Positions 15,288 to 24,754 are shown, counted from the first letter of the stretch. The stretch: 38,716 bases of DNA from Bacteroidales bacterium GP3 (GCA_001701075.1 DAAK01000059.1:7517-46232), one strand, 5' to 3'. The notes: generated from the letters alone by a model not told the origin. Numbers and translations are program-made.

Positions 15288-16478
15288 TTAGCGGAAGGAA
15301 TAGCCGAGGCCGAGCATCAGATTGTTTTGTTTTTGGAAGTTTAGGAGTTGGTAGCCGATATTTAGGAAGAAGCGGTCGGTGAAGCGCACCTTCAAATTGG
15401 CAAGCTGATATGAGGCTCGTGTCTCTTCCGGACCAATGATATTATAACCAATACCTAAATTGACTGAAAAAATCGGCATCACTAATTCTGCTCTCCCCGA
15501 CAAGCCCACACATATCTGATGCAATATTGGTGGCCTATAAAAACGTATATCATCAGATATAGTGCCATCTAAATAATGATTCTTCAGATCGGTGCTTTGG
15601 TCCCATTGTAAATCAACCGAACCACCGGCTCTGAAAATCTTCTTAATCTGCCACATAGGAGACACGTCAAGACCCACGACAGGGAAATGCCCATTAAGAA
15701 GCACCGGTTCCTCCCCTCCTCTATAGACTCGTTTCCGCCATGCACCATAGGCAGTGACATCAAATTGCAGTTTATGTCTTTTCGTAAGGCTCTCTTCATC
15801 AAACACCACGCAATAGCTTCCCTTTTCCGGATTATTACCAAACGATCTGGTAACTCCAATCCTGACACCTGCCATATTGACACCAGGATTTGGGAACGAT
15901 GTATTTCCGTTTGAGAAATGAGTAAGATCAACACCTGCTGTCATTGCATATTGATTATTCAATTCCCAACGCAGGCCAGTGCCAATATTTATATATGCAT
16001 TCACCTTTGAGCCGACTATGAGATTAGAATATGTCGTCTGCCCATCACATTTTCTCCAACCAAAAGAAGCTCCAAAATTCCATTCATAGTATAATGAGAG
16101 TCGATCGTTAATATTGTAAATAGGAGCTCCTTGAAATGCATAAACCGAAATAGGAGTCCCTATTCCTCTCGCATTTCCAAGAAAATTGACTGAAGTGCCA
16201 ATTCCCTGCCAAGCTCCAGGACAGAATCGTCCTTGAGAAGTAGATGGATCAAATGTGAAGCTATATTTCAGATGTACCGATGTAGCAAGTCTTGTATTTT
16301 TTGCCTTGTCAACATCAATCATACTCCTTAGTATATCATCCTTATAGGAGGGAAAAGCATAATCCGACCTTAAATCTATCCCAACACTACTCCGTATCTT
16401 ACGGCATGTGCCATCGCTCTCCCCAAGAGCAGTCAGGAAGATTGAAATAAGTAATGATATGGCAACTATACGCCTCAT
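15288..16478 (-). CDS. PagL-like lipid A deacylase / acyloxyacyl hydrolase, outer-membrane beta-barrel with extension
   Basis: A 396-residue protein with a signal peptide (MRRIVAISLLISIFLTALG). The alternating hydrophobic pattern and the C-terminal phenylalanine (GLGYSFR) indicate an outer-membrane beta-barrel. Residues 187-201 read HFSNGNTSFPNPGVN. His187 and Ser189 match the catalytic His-x-Ser-Asn motif of PagL-type lipid A 3-O-deacylases (PF09411-like). The family's third catalytic acid is not obvious to me. PagL proteins are about 170-190 residues, so residues 225-396 are extra; they are also beta-rich and may form more strands or a second barrel. The role would be lipid A remodelling in the outer membrane. 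It diverges from the TPR-AraC regulator with 161 bp between them. Confidence 0.75.
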   Translation of the reverse strand: MRRIVAISLLISIFLTALGESDGTCRKIRSSVGIDLRSDYAFPSYKDDILRSMIDVDKAKNTRLATSVHLKYSFTFDPSTSQGRFCPGAWQGIGTSVNFLGNARGIGTPISVYAFQGAPIYNINDRLSLYYEWNFGASFGWRKCDGQTTYSNLIVGSKVNAYINIGTGLRWELNNQYAMTAGVDLTHFSNGNTSFPNPGVNMAGVRIGVTRSFGNNPEKGSYCVVFDEESLTKRHKLQFDVTAYGAWRKRVYRGGEEPVLLNGHFPVVGLDVSPMWQIKKIFRAGGSVDLQWDQSTDLKNHYLDGTISDDIRFYRPPILHQICVGLSGRAELVMPIFSVNLGIGYNIIGPEETRASYQLANLKVRFTDRFFLNIGYQLLNFQKQNNLMLGLGYSFR

Positions 16479-16639
16479 TTTCGATACATCAAATTAAGCA
16501 AAAAGCATTATCAAAACAAAGTTCATAAAAAATTTTGACATACTAAAGTATTTCACTCAAAAATTATAATGAAATCAGATAATAATTTTAACTAAATATA
16601 TTGTTCTATTAATATCGACCCAAGACTGCTTTGCATAAA

Positions 16640-18400
16640 ATGAAAATCACCCAAACACAGCCTCCGCATCGATTCTCATTTTTTATGAGATGGGATGTAT
16701 TATTTATTATACTACTCTGCATTATTTCTTTACAATGTGGAGCCACTTCCCCTATCACTGCTCACCCATCTGATTCCCAGGCAGCCTCAGCTTATGATTC
16801 ACTATCTAATTTTAGCAACAAAAAGCTATTGGTCGACAGCCGCCAATGGATAGAGGCTGACACTCTTAGTGAGTTATCTGTCACTGCACTTACAATTGTC
16901 ACAAACAGATATTACGATAATCCGACTGACCCTCAAATGCAAGCGGAAGTGACCGAAGGTCTCCGAATGCTCGGCAATTTATATATGGTCAGAGTCATCA
17001 ACTACAAAAAGGCTTATAAAAGTTTGTGGATGGCCCGACAGATTGCTGAAGAAAACGGCGATAATCATAGTCTTTCCAGTATTTATAGCAGCCTTGCAAA
17101 TCTATATAGCGTTAATCCAGGCGACCCTGCGCGTAAATCACAGAAAGTAGAGGAATATCTTTCGCTTGCTGCAGATGCTGCGATTAAAAGCGACAATAAG
17201 GATCTGCTTCGCACGATAACCATAAGCATGAGTGTATGGAGCTTTCCACGCAAAAAATGGGGAAAACTCATAGATTCTATCAATAGAATTCGTAAAGGAT
17301 ATTCTTCCGATGTCTCGTTTGCAGGGCCATTGGCAGCCGCTTCTGCATGTGACAGCTATTTTGCCGGCGATACTGATTCTGCCGAACAAAAACTTCTTGA
17401 AGCAAGAAGCAAACTGGACTTCACAAAATTCTCTGAACGCTACAGATACTCGATGGATTTAATCCTATCTGATCTGTATGCTGAAACCAAGCAATATGAT
17501 AAGGCTCTCACTCTCATGAAAGCTGATATGGAAATGGCTGAGAATGCCGGCCATACTGATTTCTTACTTAACGTATATGAACAGATGACCCGGCTATTTA
17601 GAGAAGCCGGCGTTCCTGACTCTACTGATTATTACTATCTTAAATATTCAAAGCTTAAAAATGATTTTGCGGAGAAAAGCAGTTTTGGAAAAGTTGAAGA
17701 ACTTGATTTTCTTTCGCAGATAGACTCCATTAATGCTGAAGTAGAACGCCTTTCGCTTAAGCGAAGGCAAGAAGAACGACGCAATATCATTATTTTGGCT
17801 GCTTTGATAGTAGCATTGATCGTTATTTGCGCTATGCTTTGGATATATCTGAATCTTAAGCGCAACCATCGTAACCTTTTTGAACGCAATAGGGAAATGC
17901 TTCAGCGTGAAAATGAGCATCGACTTTTACGCGAATTATGGGAAGAAGAACGCCTAAGACTTATAGGGCAAGACAAAAAAGAAGAAGCAAATGATGAGCA
18001 GGAACCTCAACAATCAGAAGAAGAGGATTTGTCAAGTCTTAAGCAATTGTATTCACACATACTGATGATTTTCGAAGAATCTCCTGAGATATATGGACTC
18101 GGGTTCTCTCTTGCAGATCTTGCAAAAATGATCGGCAAACCAATTCGAGTGGTGTCAAAAGCCATTAACGTTTGCCATGGCGGCAATTTCCATCAACTTC
18201 TCAATAAATATCGACTAAGGGAAGCTGCTCGCTTGATGCATGACCCCGAAAATATCACTCTAACAATTGAAGGAATTGCCGAGAGAGCCGGATTCAAAAG
18301 CCGCACTTCTTTTGCTGCTCTTTTCAAAAAAGCGATGGGACTTACACCATCCGAATATTGGCGACTTGCACAGAAAGATCAGGCTGGATCATTGGATTGA
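16640..18400 (+). CDS. Membrane-anchored TPR sensor with C-terminal AraC-type DNA-binding domain
   Basis: A 586-residue one-component regulator. Order: an N-terminal hydrophobic segment (about residues 15-32, signal peptide or anchor), a helical TPR-like region to about 360 (for example LGNLYMVRVINYKKAYKSLW and LYAETKQYDKALTLMKADM), a short coiled coil, a transmembrane helix at about 381-403 (IIILAALIVALIVICAMLWIYL), a charged coiled linker, and an AraC/XylS helix-turn-helix pair at about 492-574 ending SEYW. The TPR part should be periplasmic and the DNA-binding part cytoplasmic. This design is common in Bacteroidetes but few members have known ligands. An upstream TTG at 16631 is in frame; the ATG at 16640 is preferred. 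The secreted FN3 protein immediately downstream is a possible target. Confidence 0.85.
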   Translation: MKITQTQPPHRFSFFMRWDVLFIILLCIISLQCGATSPITAHPSDSQAASAYDSLSNFSNKKLLVDSRQWIEADTLSELSVTALTIVTNRYYDNPTDPQMQAEVTEGLRMLGNLYMVRVINYKKAYKSLWMARQIAEENGDNHSLSSIYSSLANLYSVNPGDPARKSQKVEEYLSLAADAAIKSDNKDLLRTITISMSVWSFPRKKWGKLIDSINRIRKGYSSDVSFAGPLAAASACDSYFAGDTDSAEQKLLEARSKLDFTKFSERYRYSMDLILSDLYAETKQYDKALTLMKADMEMAENAGHTDFLLNVYEQMTRLFREAGVPDSTDYYYLKYSKLKNDFAEKSSFGKVEELDFLSQIDSINAEVERLSLKRRQEERRNIIILAALIVALIVICAMLWIYLNLKRNHRNLFERNREMLQRENEHRLLRELWEEERLRLIGQDKKEEANDEQEPQQSEEEDLSSLKQLYSHILMIFEESPEIYGLGFSLADLAKMIGKPIRVVSKAINVCHGGNFHQLLNKYRLREAARLMHDPENITLTIEGIAERAGFKSRTSFAALFKKAMGLTPSEYWRLAQKDQAGSLD

Positions 18401-18448
18401 CATGCTGATTAATTGTGCCGGGCAGGATTGCTAAAGGCCTCAAATCAT

Positions 18449-18486
18449 CGCGAATTAATACATTTTGACGTATTAATTCGCGTTTT
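18449..18486 (+). terminator. Perfect 13-bp palindrome after the TPR-AraC gene: terminator or operator
   Basis: CGCGAATTAATAC (18449-18461) and GTATTAATTCGCG (18470-18482) are exact inverted copies around an 8-nt loop, followed by TTTT (18483-18486). That fits a rho-independent terminator 49 bp past the stop of the regulator gene. The stem is A/T-rich for a terminator, and part of it (TTAATACATTTTGA) is repeated with a 3-bp insertion just downstream at 18485-18501, close to the next promoter. It could therefore also be a binding site. Confidence 0.6.
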
Positions 18487-18509
18487 AATACATCATTTTG
18501 ATACTAATT

Positions 18510-18541
18510 ATTGGCGTTTCCACAGATAGTATATAATTTTG
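18510..18541 (+). promoter_or_regulatory. Bacteroidetes-type promoter for the secreted FN3 protein
   Basis: The -7 box TATAATTTTG contains a full TAnnTTTG match at 18534-18541. A one-mismatch -33 element ATTG is at 18510-18513, 20 bp upstream. The start would be near 18548, leaving a leader of about 24 nt before the ATG at 18572. Confidence 0.5.
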
Positions 18542-18571
18542 TCGGAAACAACTTTTATAATACATTTCAGA

Positions 18572-20617
18572 ATGAAAAAAACTTTACTATCTACACTTCT
18601 GCTATCCGCAATATCATTTTCAGGTTTGGCAGTTGAAGTTTCTAATGTAAAAGTCACAGCTGTTCCTTTGTCAGAGATTCAGAACGGACCTAAAAAAGTG
18701 GCTTTTTCATCTACAACACGTGATATCCTTGTTGATGAAAACTTCGAAGGATTGACTGGTGGAACTATGGATGAGCCCAGCTTCGGTGACCCTCTTGCTT
18801 CCCTTGATTTTGATATAGAAATTGATCCGGAACTGATGCATGGCCAACAATGGTATGGACACAAAGTCTATGAAGCCGGTGGAGCTATCGCTATGCAATC
18901 CCTAAGTATGGACCAGTGTATACTTAATACACCTCGTATGGACTACTCAGGATCTGTGAGACTGACATTCCTTACGAAAGCTCTCGTTTCAGAATGGGTG
19001 GATGATTTCGGTGAAAACCAGACCGATGCTTCCGCAAACCTTATGGTAGGGATTTCCGATGAACAGGGTCGTAAAATTGAAACGAATGTGACAAAAAGTA
19101 ATCTTGCCGATCTTCGCTTGTATGCAGATATGGGTTGGATGGAAGTCACTGTTGAATTTGACAACTACTCTGCCTACAACGGCGTATCAATTATATTCGC
19201 TGGCACAAGATCACTGCTTATCGACGACATCAAGGTGACCGTATCAAACGACGAGTTCATTGCAGCTCCTTATGTCACAGGAGTCACTGACGTGAAGGAG
19301 GATTCATTCACCATCAATTGGGAAAAGGTCCGCAAGTCATTTAATTATTATGTTTGGCTCTATACTGATGGTGGCGTTGACCCAGAGACTGGCGAACAGA
19401 TTTATGACCTCGTTTTGCCACAACAACTTTTGGATCAGATCGAGCAGACTCCTGATTACACCGTAGAAGACTATATCGAATCAATGGGCGGCAAAGACAG
19501 TCCTCATCTTAAGTATGACATAGTGTCGAGACACGATGATTTGAGTTATACTTTCACTGGTCTGGATCCTGAAAAGGAATATTATTTCGCAGTGATGTCT
19601 CACAATGTCAATATGTTCTCTGACAAAAAGATAATCAAGATGAATGAGCTTGGTTGTCCGGAAATATACGAAGCCACTAACTTTACAAATAATAGCTTCA
19701 CTGCTAATTGGAGCAAAATCACAAAAGCTGACTTCTATGAGGTGAATCTGTCTGGAGTAGAAGTAGTAGCCGAAAGCAATGAAGCATACGAATTATTCCG
19801 CGAAGATTTCGAAAAAACTTCAAATCTATCCAATGCAGAAGACTTCAACGATGCTACTCCATGTACATCAACTATGACTATCGAGGATATGACTTCTACT
19901 GAGGGTTGGGAAATTAATGGCCCATTAGCTATGGAGATCCCCGATATGGGAGAAATGCCTTTCTGCTATATGCTCGATGGATGGTTTGGTCCAGGAATGA
20001 ACATGACCCTTTCTACTCCTTATGTATATGTCGGCAACTGCGACTTTGTAGATATAAATATGAGATTGCAGTGTGCCAATGAAAGTGCACCTATCGTATT
20101 GCAGTTTGCAGGTGGTATGTATATGGCTGATATGGGTGGTATGAATGATGCGGTTGCTGAGCTTAGAATCCCCACATATGGTGTTGAAGAAGCAAGACTT
20201 GACATCGCTTGTATGGATCCTGAAGGATTGCCCCTTTTCATTGATTATGTTTCCATAACGCAACCTCTTGAAAAGGGAGATATGATTTTTCATCCTGTAT
20301 CCGCAAGCCAAGTTAGTGCAGACGAAACTTCATTCACTTTCGAGAATCTTGATAATACTCCTTATGAGGTGTATGCTTACACCGTCTCTGCCGGCAAATA
20401 CGATGGCCGACACTCAGCAAATAGTGAAAGGGTCATGGTCGACTTTAAGAACCAAAGCCCATATTCTGTGATTTCAATCATTGATTCCACTACTTCAAAT
20501 GATGTCGTAGAAGTAGCTCGCTATGGTATGGACGGCCAAAAACTGAACGGTCCTGTAAAGGGTGTCAACATCATCCATTATAGCGACGGTTCTACTCGCA
20601 AAGTCTTCATAAAATAA
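18572..20617 (+). CDS. Secreted multidomain protein: jelly-roll, FN3, and FN3 interrupted by a second jelly-roll
   Basis: A 681-residue exported protein of unknown function. A signal peptide (MKKTLLSTLLLSAISFSGLAVE) is followed by a jelly-roll-like domain opening DENFEGLTGGT and closing LLIDDIKVTV. Next is an FN3 domain (APYVTGVTDVKEDSFTINWE to YTFTGLDPEKEYYFAV) with a 50-residue loop insertion. A second FN3 starts EATNFTNNSFTANWSKI, is broken by another jelly-roll opening REDFEKTSN and closing FIDYVSITQP, then resumes at ETSFTFENLDNTPYEVYAYTV. The last about 40 residues (VARYGMDGQKL, GVNIIHYSDGSTRKVFIK) resemble short C-terminal modules of secreted Bacteroidales proteins. The frame is open to a TTG at 18539, but the ATG gives the signal peptide. 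It probably binds surface or glycan ligands; this is inference. Confidence 0.75.
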   Translation: MKKTLLSTLLLSAISFSGLAVEVSNVKVTAVPLSEIQNGPKKVAFSSTTRDILVDENFEGLTGGTMDEPSFGDPLASLDFDIEIDPELMHGQQWYGHKVYEAGGAIAMQSLSMDQCILNTPRMDYSGSVRLTFLTKALVSEWVDDFGENQTDASANLMVGISDEQGRKIETNVTKSNLADLRLYADMGWMEVTVEFDNYSAYNGVSIIFAGTRSLLIDDIKVTVSNDEFIAAPYVTGVTDVKEDSFTINWEKVRKSFNYYVWLYTDGGVDPETGEQIYDLVLPQQLLDQIEQTPDYTVEDYIESMGGKDSPHLKYDIVSRHDDLSYTFTGLDPEKEYYFAVMSHNVNMFSDKKIIKMNELGCPEIYEATNFTNNSFTANWSKITKADFYEVNLSGVEVVAESNEAYELFREDFEKTSNLSNAEDFNDATPCTSTMTIEDMTSTEGWEINGPLAMEIPDMGEMPFCYMLDGWFGPGMNMTLSTPYVYVGNCDFVDINMRLQCANESAPIVLQFAGGMYMADMGGMNDAVAELRIPTYGVEEARLDIACMDPEGLPLFIDYVSITQPLEKGDMIFHPVSASQVSADETSFTFENLDNTPYEVYAYTVSAGKYDGRHSANSERVMVDFKNQSPYSVISIIDSTTSNDVVEVARYGMDGQKLNGPVKGVNIIHYSDGSTRKVFIK

Positions 20618-20636
20618 CCTGATTCCATATTCAATC

Positions 20637-20677
20637 AAATCAGAGTCGTGGCCTCATACCGCGACTCTGATTTTTTT
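20637..20677. terminator. Strong hairpin terminator between convergent genes
   Basis: AAATCAGAGTCG (20637-20648) and CGACTCTGATTT (20662-20673) form a perfect 12-bp stem with a 13-nt loop. A run of seven T (20671-20677) follows on the + strand. It ends the FN3-protein transcript 20 bp after the stop codon and sits about 24 bp beyond the stop of the HTCS gene on the other strand, so it may serve both. The T-tract favours the + direction. Confidence 0.85.
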
Positions 20678-20700
20678 ATAAATTACGTACCGACGACAAT

Positions 20701-23700
20701 TCAGTTATTCTCGTTGATTTGGCGAGCAAACTCATTTGGCATGACATTGAATTGCTTGAAGAATATCTTGGTGAAATATGACTGGGAGCTAATGCCAATC
20801 ATCCGTGATATTTCTCCGAGTGTATATCTGCCTGTCTTTATATATTCAGCTGCTGTCTTAAGCCTTACTATCCTGATCAATTCGCTGGGAGAAAGATTGA
20901 ATACTCCCTTAATATGTCTGAGCAAATTAGAACGACTCATACACATCTTATCACATAACCCCTCAACATTAAATTCCTCATCTCCCATATTTTCTTTAAT
21001 GACCGATAATACCTTCTCCATAAATCTCTCATCTTCTTTATTCACCGGTATATTCTGCGCCTCAAAGAAAGGTTTGCGGGCAAATGCTTCCCTCGCTCGC
21101 TTACGATTTTCAAGAAGAGTAACTATCATTTCGCGGAGATACTTGATAGAGAAAGGCTTTTCGATATAGGCTTCTGCACCCAACTGCAAACCTTTCACTT
21201 TGCTGTCGAGGTCATTCTTCGCAGTGATAAATACAACAGGAATATGTGACAGTTCCGGATTTGTCTTTATCCGCTTACAAAGTTCCAGACCATCCATCTC
21301 AGGCATCATTATGTCTGTCACCACGACATCCACTGATTTCAATGCAAGAATATCAAGTGCTTCTTTGCCGTTCGATGCCAAAGTAATCAAAAAAGAAGAA
21401 GAAAGCCTATCATTAAGCATCGAACGTATCCCCTCATTATCTTCTACCAAAAGCACATGATAGCCATTTGCATTCAATGGAGTCTGATTCGTATCTTCCT
21501 CATAGACCATGGAAGATCCATTATTGTCTGCTACAGTTTGAACCGTTGTCTGTGAAGAAACCTTCATTGGAAGTGTTAGAACAAATACATTATCATCCGA
21601 ATTATTTGTATCCAGATAAAGATCACCACCAAGAAGAACCGCAAGAGAACGAGACAAAGGCAGTCCTATACCAACCCCATTTTTCTGTTCTTGAGATTTA
21701 TCAGTTTGATAAAAAGTTTCAAAAATACGATCTTTATCTTCTTCAGAAATTTTTTCTCCATCTGAAATCACCCTTATCTTCACTGAGTCACAACCCGATT
21801 CCAGAGCCACAGAAATCTTTGTATCTGCATATTTTAAAGCGTTGTTTAAAAGATTGCTTATAATTTTGGTCACGGCCTCTTTGTCTGTAACCGTAATTAT
21901 ACTGTCTTTTGGAAGTTGGCGCGTAAGAGTCTTGTTGCTAAGAGATATAGACGGCTCAAAACGGTCGAGCGTGTAGTTAATAAGTTCCACCACATCTAAT
22001 GCCTCCGGCTTCAACCGTAACCGACCAGCTTCAATTTTTTGGAAATCCAATAATTGTGATGTAAGTTCAAGCAGACGAGCTGTATTCTGACGTGTCACTT
22101 TGAGATAATGTTCTGATTCAGGATTATCAAGTCCATTCTCTTCCATTGCCTCTAATGGCAAATCAATAAGGGAAAGCGGTGTCCGAATCTCATGAGCTAT
22201 TTCTGTAAAAAAGTTAAGTTTTTGTCTATAAACCTCTTTCTCCTTATTCGATGCAAATATTTCTTGACGCTCATGCAATCTCTTCAACTCCCATTTTCTA
22301 TAAACGATGAAAACCATCGCAACAAGGCCTAACGCAAAAATGACATATACTATTATAGCCCATATGCTCGCCCACCATGGAGATTTTATTATAAGGCGAA
22401 TACTATTGGCAGACACAACTTCTCCACATTCCATCCTGACTTCGAGAGTATATTTTGAGGGTGCAAGATTCGTAAAAGAAATTTTATTCCCTTCAATAGG
22501 TATCCACTTCTCATCACTTGGAAGAAGACGATAATAAAACTTCTTGACCCCTTTCAATCCTATAGCGGTCGGTACACCTACAGTCACTGTGAATGTATTC
22601 TCATCATAGGGCAATTTTATTTCTTTCGAATACACAATATTCCCCGATATATCTTCAGGAGTTGCATGAGAAATTGATGTGAATAGGATTGGAAATTCGT
22701 TATGGGTATATACTGCATTATCGGGAGCAAATTTCACAACTCCGTTGATTGTTCCAAAATAGAAGATAGAGTCTTTGGCACTGACAGCAGAATTATAGGT
22801 AAACTCATTTGCCGGAAGGCCATCGGTCTTGGTAAAAACAGTCACAAGTTCCGTTTCAGGATTGAACCGGGTAAGACCATTGTTGGTGCCAAACCATAAG
22901 TTCCCATTTTTGTCTTCCAAAATTTTATAGACAATGTCATCAGGCAGTCCTTCGTTATATCCATAAGTTGTGAAGTCATCCTTCGTTTTATTATATCTGC
23001 TCAGTCCTCCTCTATCTGTTGAAATCCAGATTCTTCCGTGGCTATCCTCCATTATGGAGTTGATTGAATTAGAGCGAAGGGCGTTTTCCTGTGGATGATT
23101 CTCATCGTAGATATATTTCTTGAACTGACCATCTTTAGGATTATACTTATATAACCCACTACCCATACTTCCAAACCAAATTATACCATCAGAAGCTTCA
23201 AACATAGAAAAGATCCAGTTATAGCCAGTAGCATCGACATGGGTAAATTCATTCTCTCCTGGATTCCGGCGATATAGCGCATATCCAAGACCTATCCATT
23301 CGCATCCCCTTGAATCTTGAAGATATGAGTATACTGTATTCTCAGATGAAAGTTGATGTGGAAGATACTGGTAAGGAGTCTTACCCTTTTCATAGGCAAG
23401 AAGTCCGTTTCTTTCAAGTCCAATCAACACTCTGCCATCTGACTGGGTAACACACATGGTGGCACATTTGACGGATAATTGAGATGGAGGTATTATAAAG
23501 CTGTTGGAATCAAGATTTCGTATACTCACACCATTTGCTTCGCTTCCGATCACTAACTGAGAGAAATCGGGAGTAAATGCCATGCCTCTTACTCGACGAG
23601 AGTTTACGTCATAAGGTTCAATTGTACAAAAGTTGATTCCATCTCTTGCGATATAGTTTACACCTCCAAACATAGTTCCGGCCCAGAGGTTCTTGTTATT

Positions 23701-24681
23701 GTCAGAATAAAGAGCATACAAGGTATTGTCGGAAATTGAATGGGGATTGACCGGATTGTTTATATAGTGCTTCAGTTTCCCGGTCTTGCGATTTAAAGAA
23801 AAGAGTCCCGTTTGTGTTCCTACCCAGAGCTCATCATCAATTAATTCCAAGCTACGTAGATACAGGTCAGAAGTTTCCAAAGATGGCAATGGTTTTACCA
23901 AATACCCTTGATTCGGAAGCAATGAATAAAATTCTGCATTTTCTGTCCCGACAATAAGTCCTGAATCCCCGTCAGGGATAATCCTGGTGAATTTCTTTTT
24001 ATCAGTTGTCGGAAATTTAAATCCCACTTCCACCATCTCATCGTATCCTTTGTCATGACGGAATATCTTGCCATTTGAGCTGCAAGCCCATAGCGTACCG
24101 TCAGGAGTCACACAGAGGTCATTGAAATAATCTTCCTTATATTGGCTCCCGGCTGGCATCTCATATTTGTTTACTCCATCGGCCGATGTGCGGAAAATTC
24201 CCATATCAGGAATAAGCACCCATATATTACCTTTTTTATCTCCATCAATATCCTGAACCCAGTTCATGAAATTATTGGTTATCTTATCCCAATTGTCTGC
24301 ATAAGAAATAATGTCCGTCTCAGGATTATACTTATATACACCCCGGTCTGTCCCAATCCAAATAAGGCCATCCGGGGACTCGTACAGTGCCCCAATATTA
24401 TTATTCCCCTTTTGTTTTTCGGCATCATAACAGGCATATCGTTTCAATGACGCGCCATCGTAACGATTCAACCCATTGGAAGTGCCTATCCATAGGAATC
24501 CATCTTTGTCACGCAAAATAGCCTTCACATGATTGGCAGAAAGTCCTTCGTCAATACTCAGGTGTGAGAATATCTGGTCGCATTCCTGTGCATTCCCCTC
24601 CATGGAGAATGCAAGAAATGCAACGCTCATTGATAATGTCATGGCTATATGCATTAGAGTATAAAGAATCTTACTTTTCAT
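20701..24681 (-). CDS. Hybrid two-component system sensor/regulator (HTCS) of the galactoside locus
   Basis: A 1326-residue one-protein phosphorelay. A signal peptide (residues 1-32, ending NAQ) leads into a periplasmic sensor of about 640 residues built of Reg_prop blades (FLWIGTSNGLNRYDG, IWISTDRGGLSRYN and others, two propellers in the usual design) and a Y_Y_Y domain (about 690-760). A transmembrane helix is at 769-795. The histidine kinase has phospho-acceptor His830 in HEIRTPLS and ATP-binding boxes NLLNNALKYA and GVGIGLPLS. The receiver domain has Asp1123 in VTDIMMPEMDG. A C-terminal AraC helix-turn-helix covers about 1230-1322. It lies directly after susD and should activate the adjacent GH36-susCD operon on sensing a sugar. 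A TTG start 51 bp upstream is rejected because the ATG gives the signal peptide. Confidence 0.95.
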   Translation of the reverse strand: MKSKILYTLMHIAMTLSMSVAFLAFSMEGNAQECDQIFSHLSIDEGLSANHVKAILRDKDGFLWIGTSNGLNRYDGASLKRYACYDAEKQKGNNNIGALYESPDGLIWIGTDRGVYKYNPETDIISYADNWDKITNNFMNWVQDIDGDKKGNIWVLIPDMGIFRTSADGVNKYEMPAGSQYKEDYFNDLCVTPDGTLWACSSNGKIFRHDKGYDEMVEVGFKFPTTDKKKFTRIIPDGDSGLIVGTENAEFYSLLPNQGYLVKPLPSLETSDLYLRSLELIDDELWVGTQTGLFSLNRKTGKLKHYINNPVNPHSISDNTLYALYSDNNKNLWAGTMFGGVNYIARDGINFCTIEPYDVNSRRVRGMAFTPDFSQLVIGSEANGVSIRNLDSNSFIIPPSQLSVKCATMCVTQSDGRVLIGLERNGLLAYEKGKTPYQYLPHQLSSENTVYSYLQDSRGCEWIGLGYALYRRNPGENEFTHVDATGYNWIFSMFEASDGIIWFGSMGSGLYKYNPKDGQFKKYIYDENHPQENALRSNSINSIMEDSHGRIWISTDRGGLSRYNKTKDDFTTYGYNEGLPDDIVYKILEDKNGNLWFGTNNGLTRFNPETELVTVFTKTDGLPANEFTYNSAVSAKDSIFYFGTINGVVKFAPDNAVYTHNEFPILFTSISHATPEDISGNIVYSKEIKLPYDENTFTVTVGVPTAIGLKGVKKFYYRLLPSDEKWIPIEGNKISFTNLAPSKYTLEVRMECGEVVSANSIRLIIKSPWWASIWAIIVYVIFALGLVAMVFIVYRKWELKRLHERQEIFASNKEKEVYRQKLNFFTEIAHEIRTPLSLIDLPLEAMEENGLDNPESEHYLKVTRQNTARLLELTSQLLDFQKIEAGRLRLKPEALDVVELINYTLDRFEPSISLSNKTLTRQLPKDSIITVTDKEAVTKIISNLLNNALKYADTKISVALESGCDSVKIRVISDGEKISEEDKDRIFETFYQTDKSQEQKNGVGIGLPLSRSLAVLLGGDLYLDTNNSDDNVFVLTLPMKVSSQTTVQTVADNNGSSMVYEEDTNQTPLNANGYHVLLVEDNEGIRSMLNDRLSSSFLITLASNGKEALDILALKSVDVVVTDIMMPEMDGLELCKRIKTNPELSHIPVVFITAKNDLDSKVKGLQLGAEAYIEKPFSIKYLREMIVTLLENRKRAREAFARKPFFEAQNIPVNKEDERFMEKVLSVIKENMGDEEFNVEGLCDKMCMSRSNLLRHIKGVFNLSPSELIRIVRLKTAAEYIKTGRYTLGEISRMIGISSQSYFTKIFFKQFNVMPNEFARQINENN

Positions 24682-24728
24682 GTCAAGGTGTTTTGTATGT
24701 ATTGATATGAAGTTGAAACAACGTAAGT

Positions 24729-24737
24729 GCAAAGATA
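24729..24737 (-). promoter_or_regulatory. Bacteroidetes -7 box for the HTCS gene
   Basis: Read on the - strand the bases are TATCTTTGC, a full match to TAnnTTTG, 48 bp before the HTCS ATG. The expected start is near 24722, giving a leader of about 40 nt. No good TTTG is found at the ideal 19-bp distance; that stretch overlaps the hairpin after susD. It suggests the regulator has its own basal promoter in addition to read-through from susD. Confidence 0.5.
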
Positions 24738-24754
24738 GTGATTTTTATCCAAAT

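Noticed and set aside
16490..16520. Promoter-like pair (TTTG, 19 bp, TTAATTTG) for the PagL-like gene on the - strand
   Set aside because: The -7 box has a mismatch and would put the start about 5 nt before the ATG; not strong enough to annotate.
20648..21169. 173-codon + strand frame starting inside the terminator hairpin
   Set aside because: Runs antisense through the receiver and AraC domains of the HTCS; the start sits in a terminator loop. Treated as a shadow frame.
24682..24732. Longer HTCS start at a TTG
   Set aside because: It would place 17 extra residues before a good signal peptide and would overlap the -7 box.
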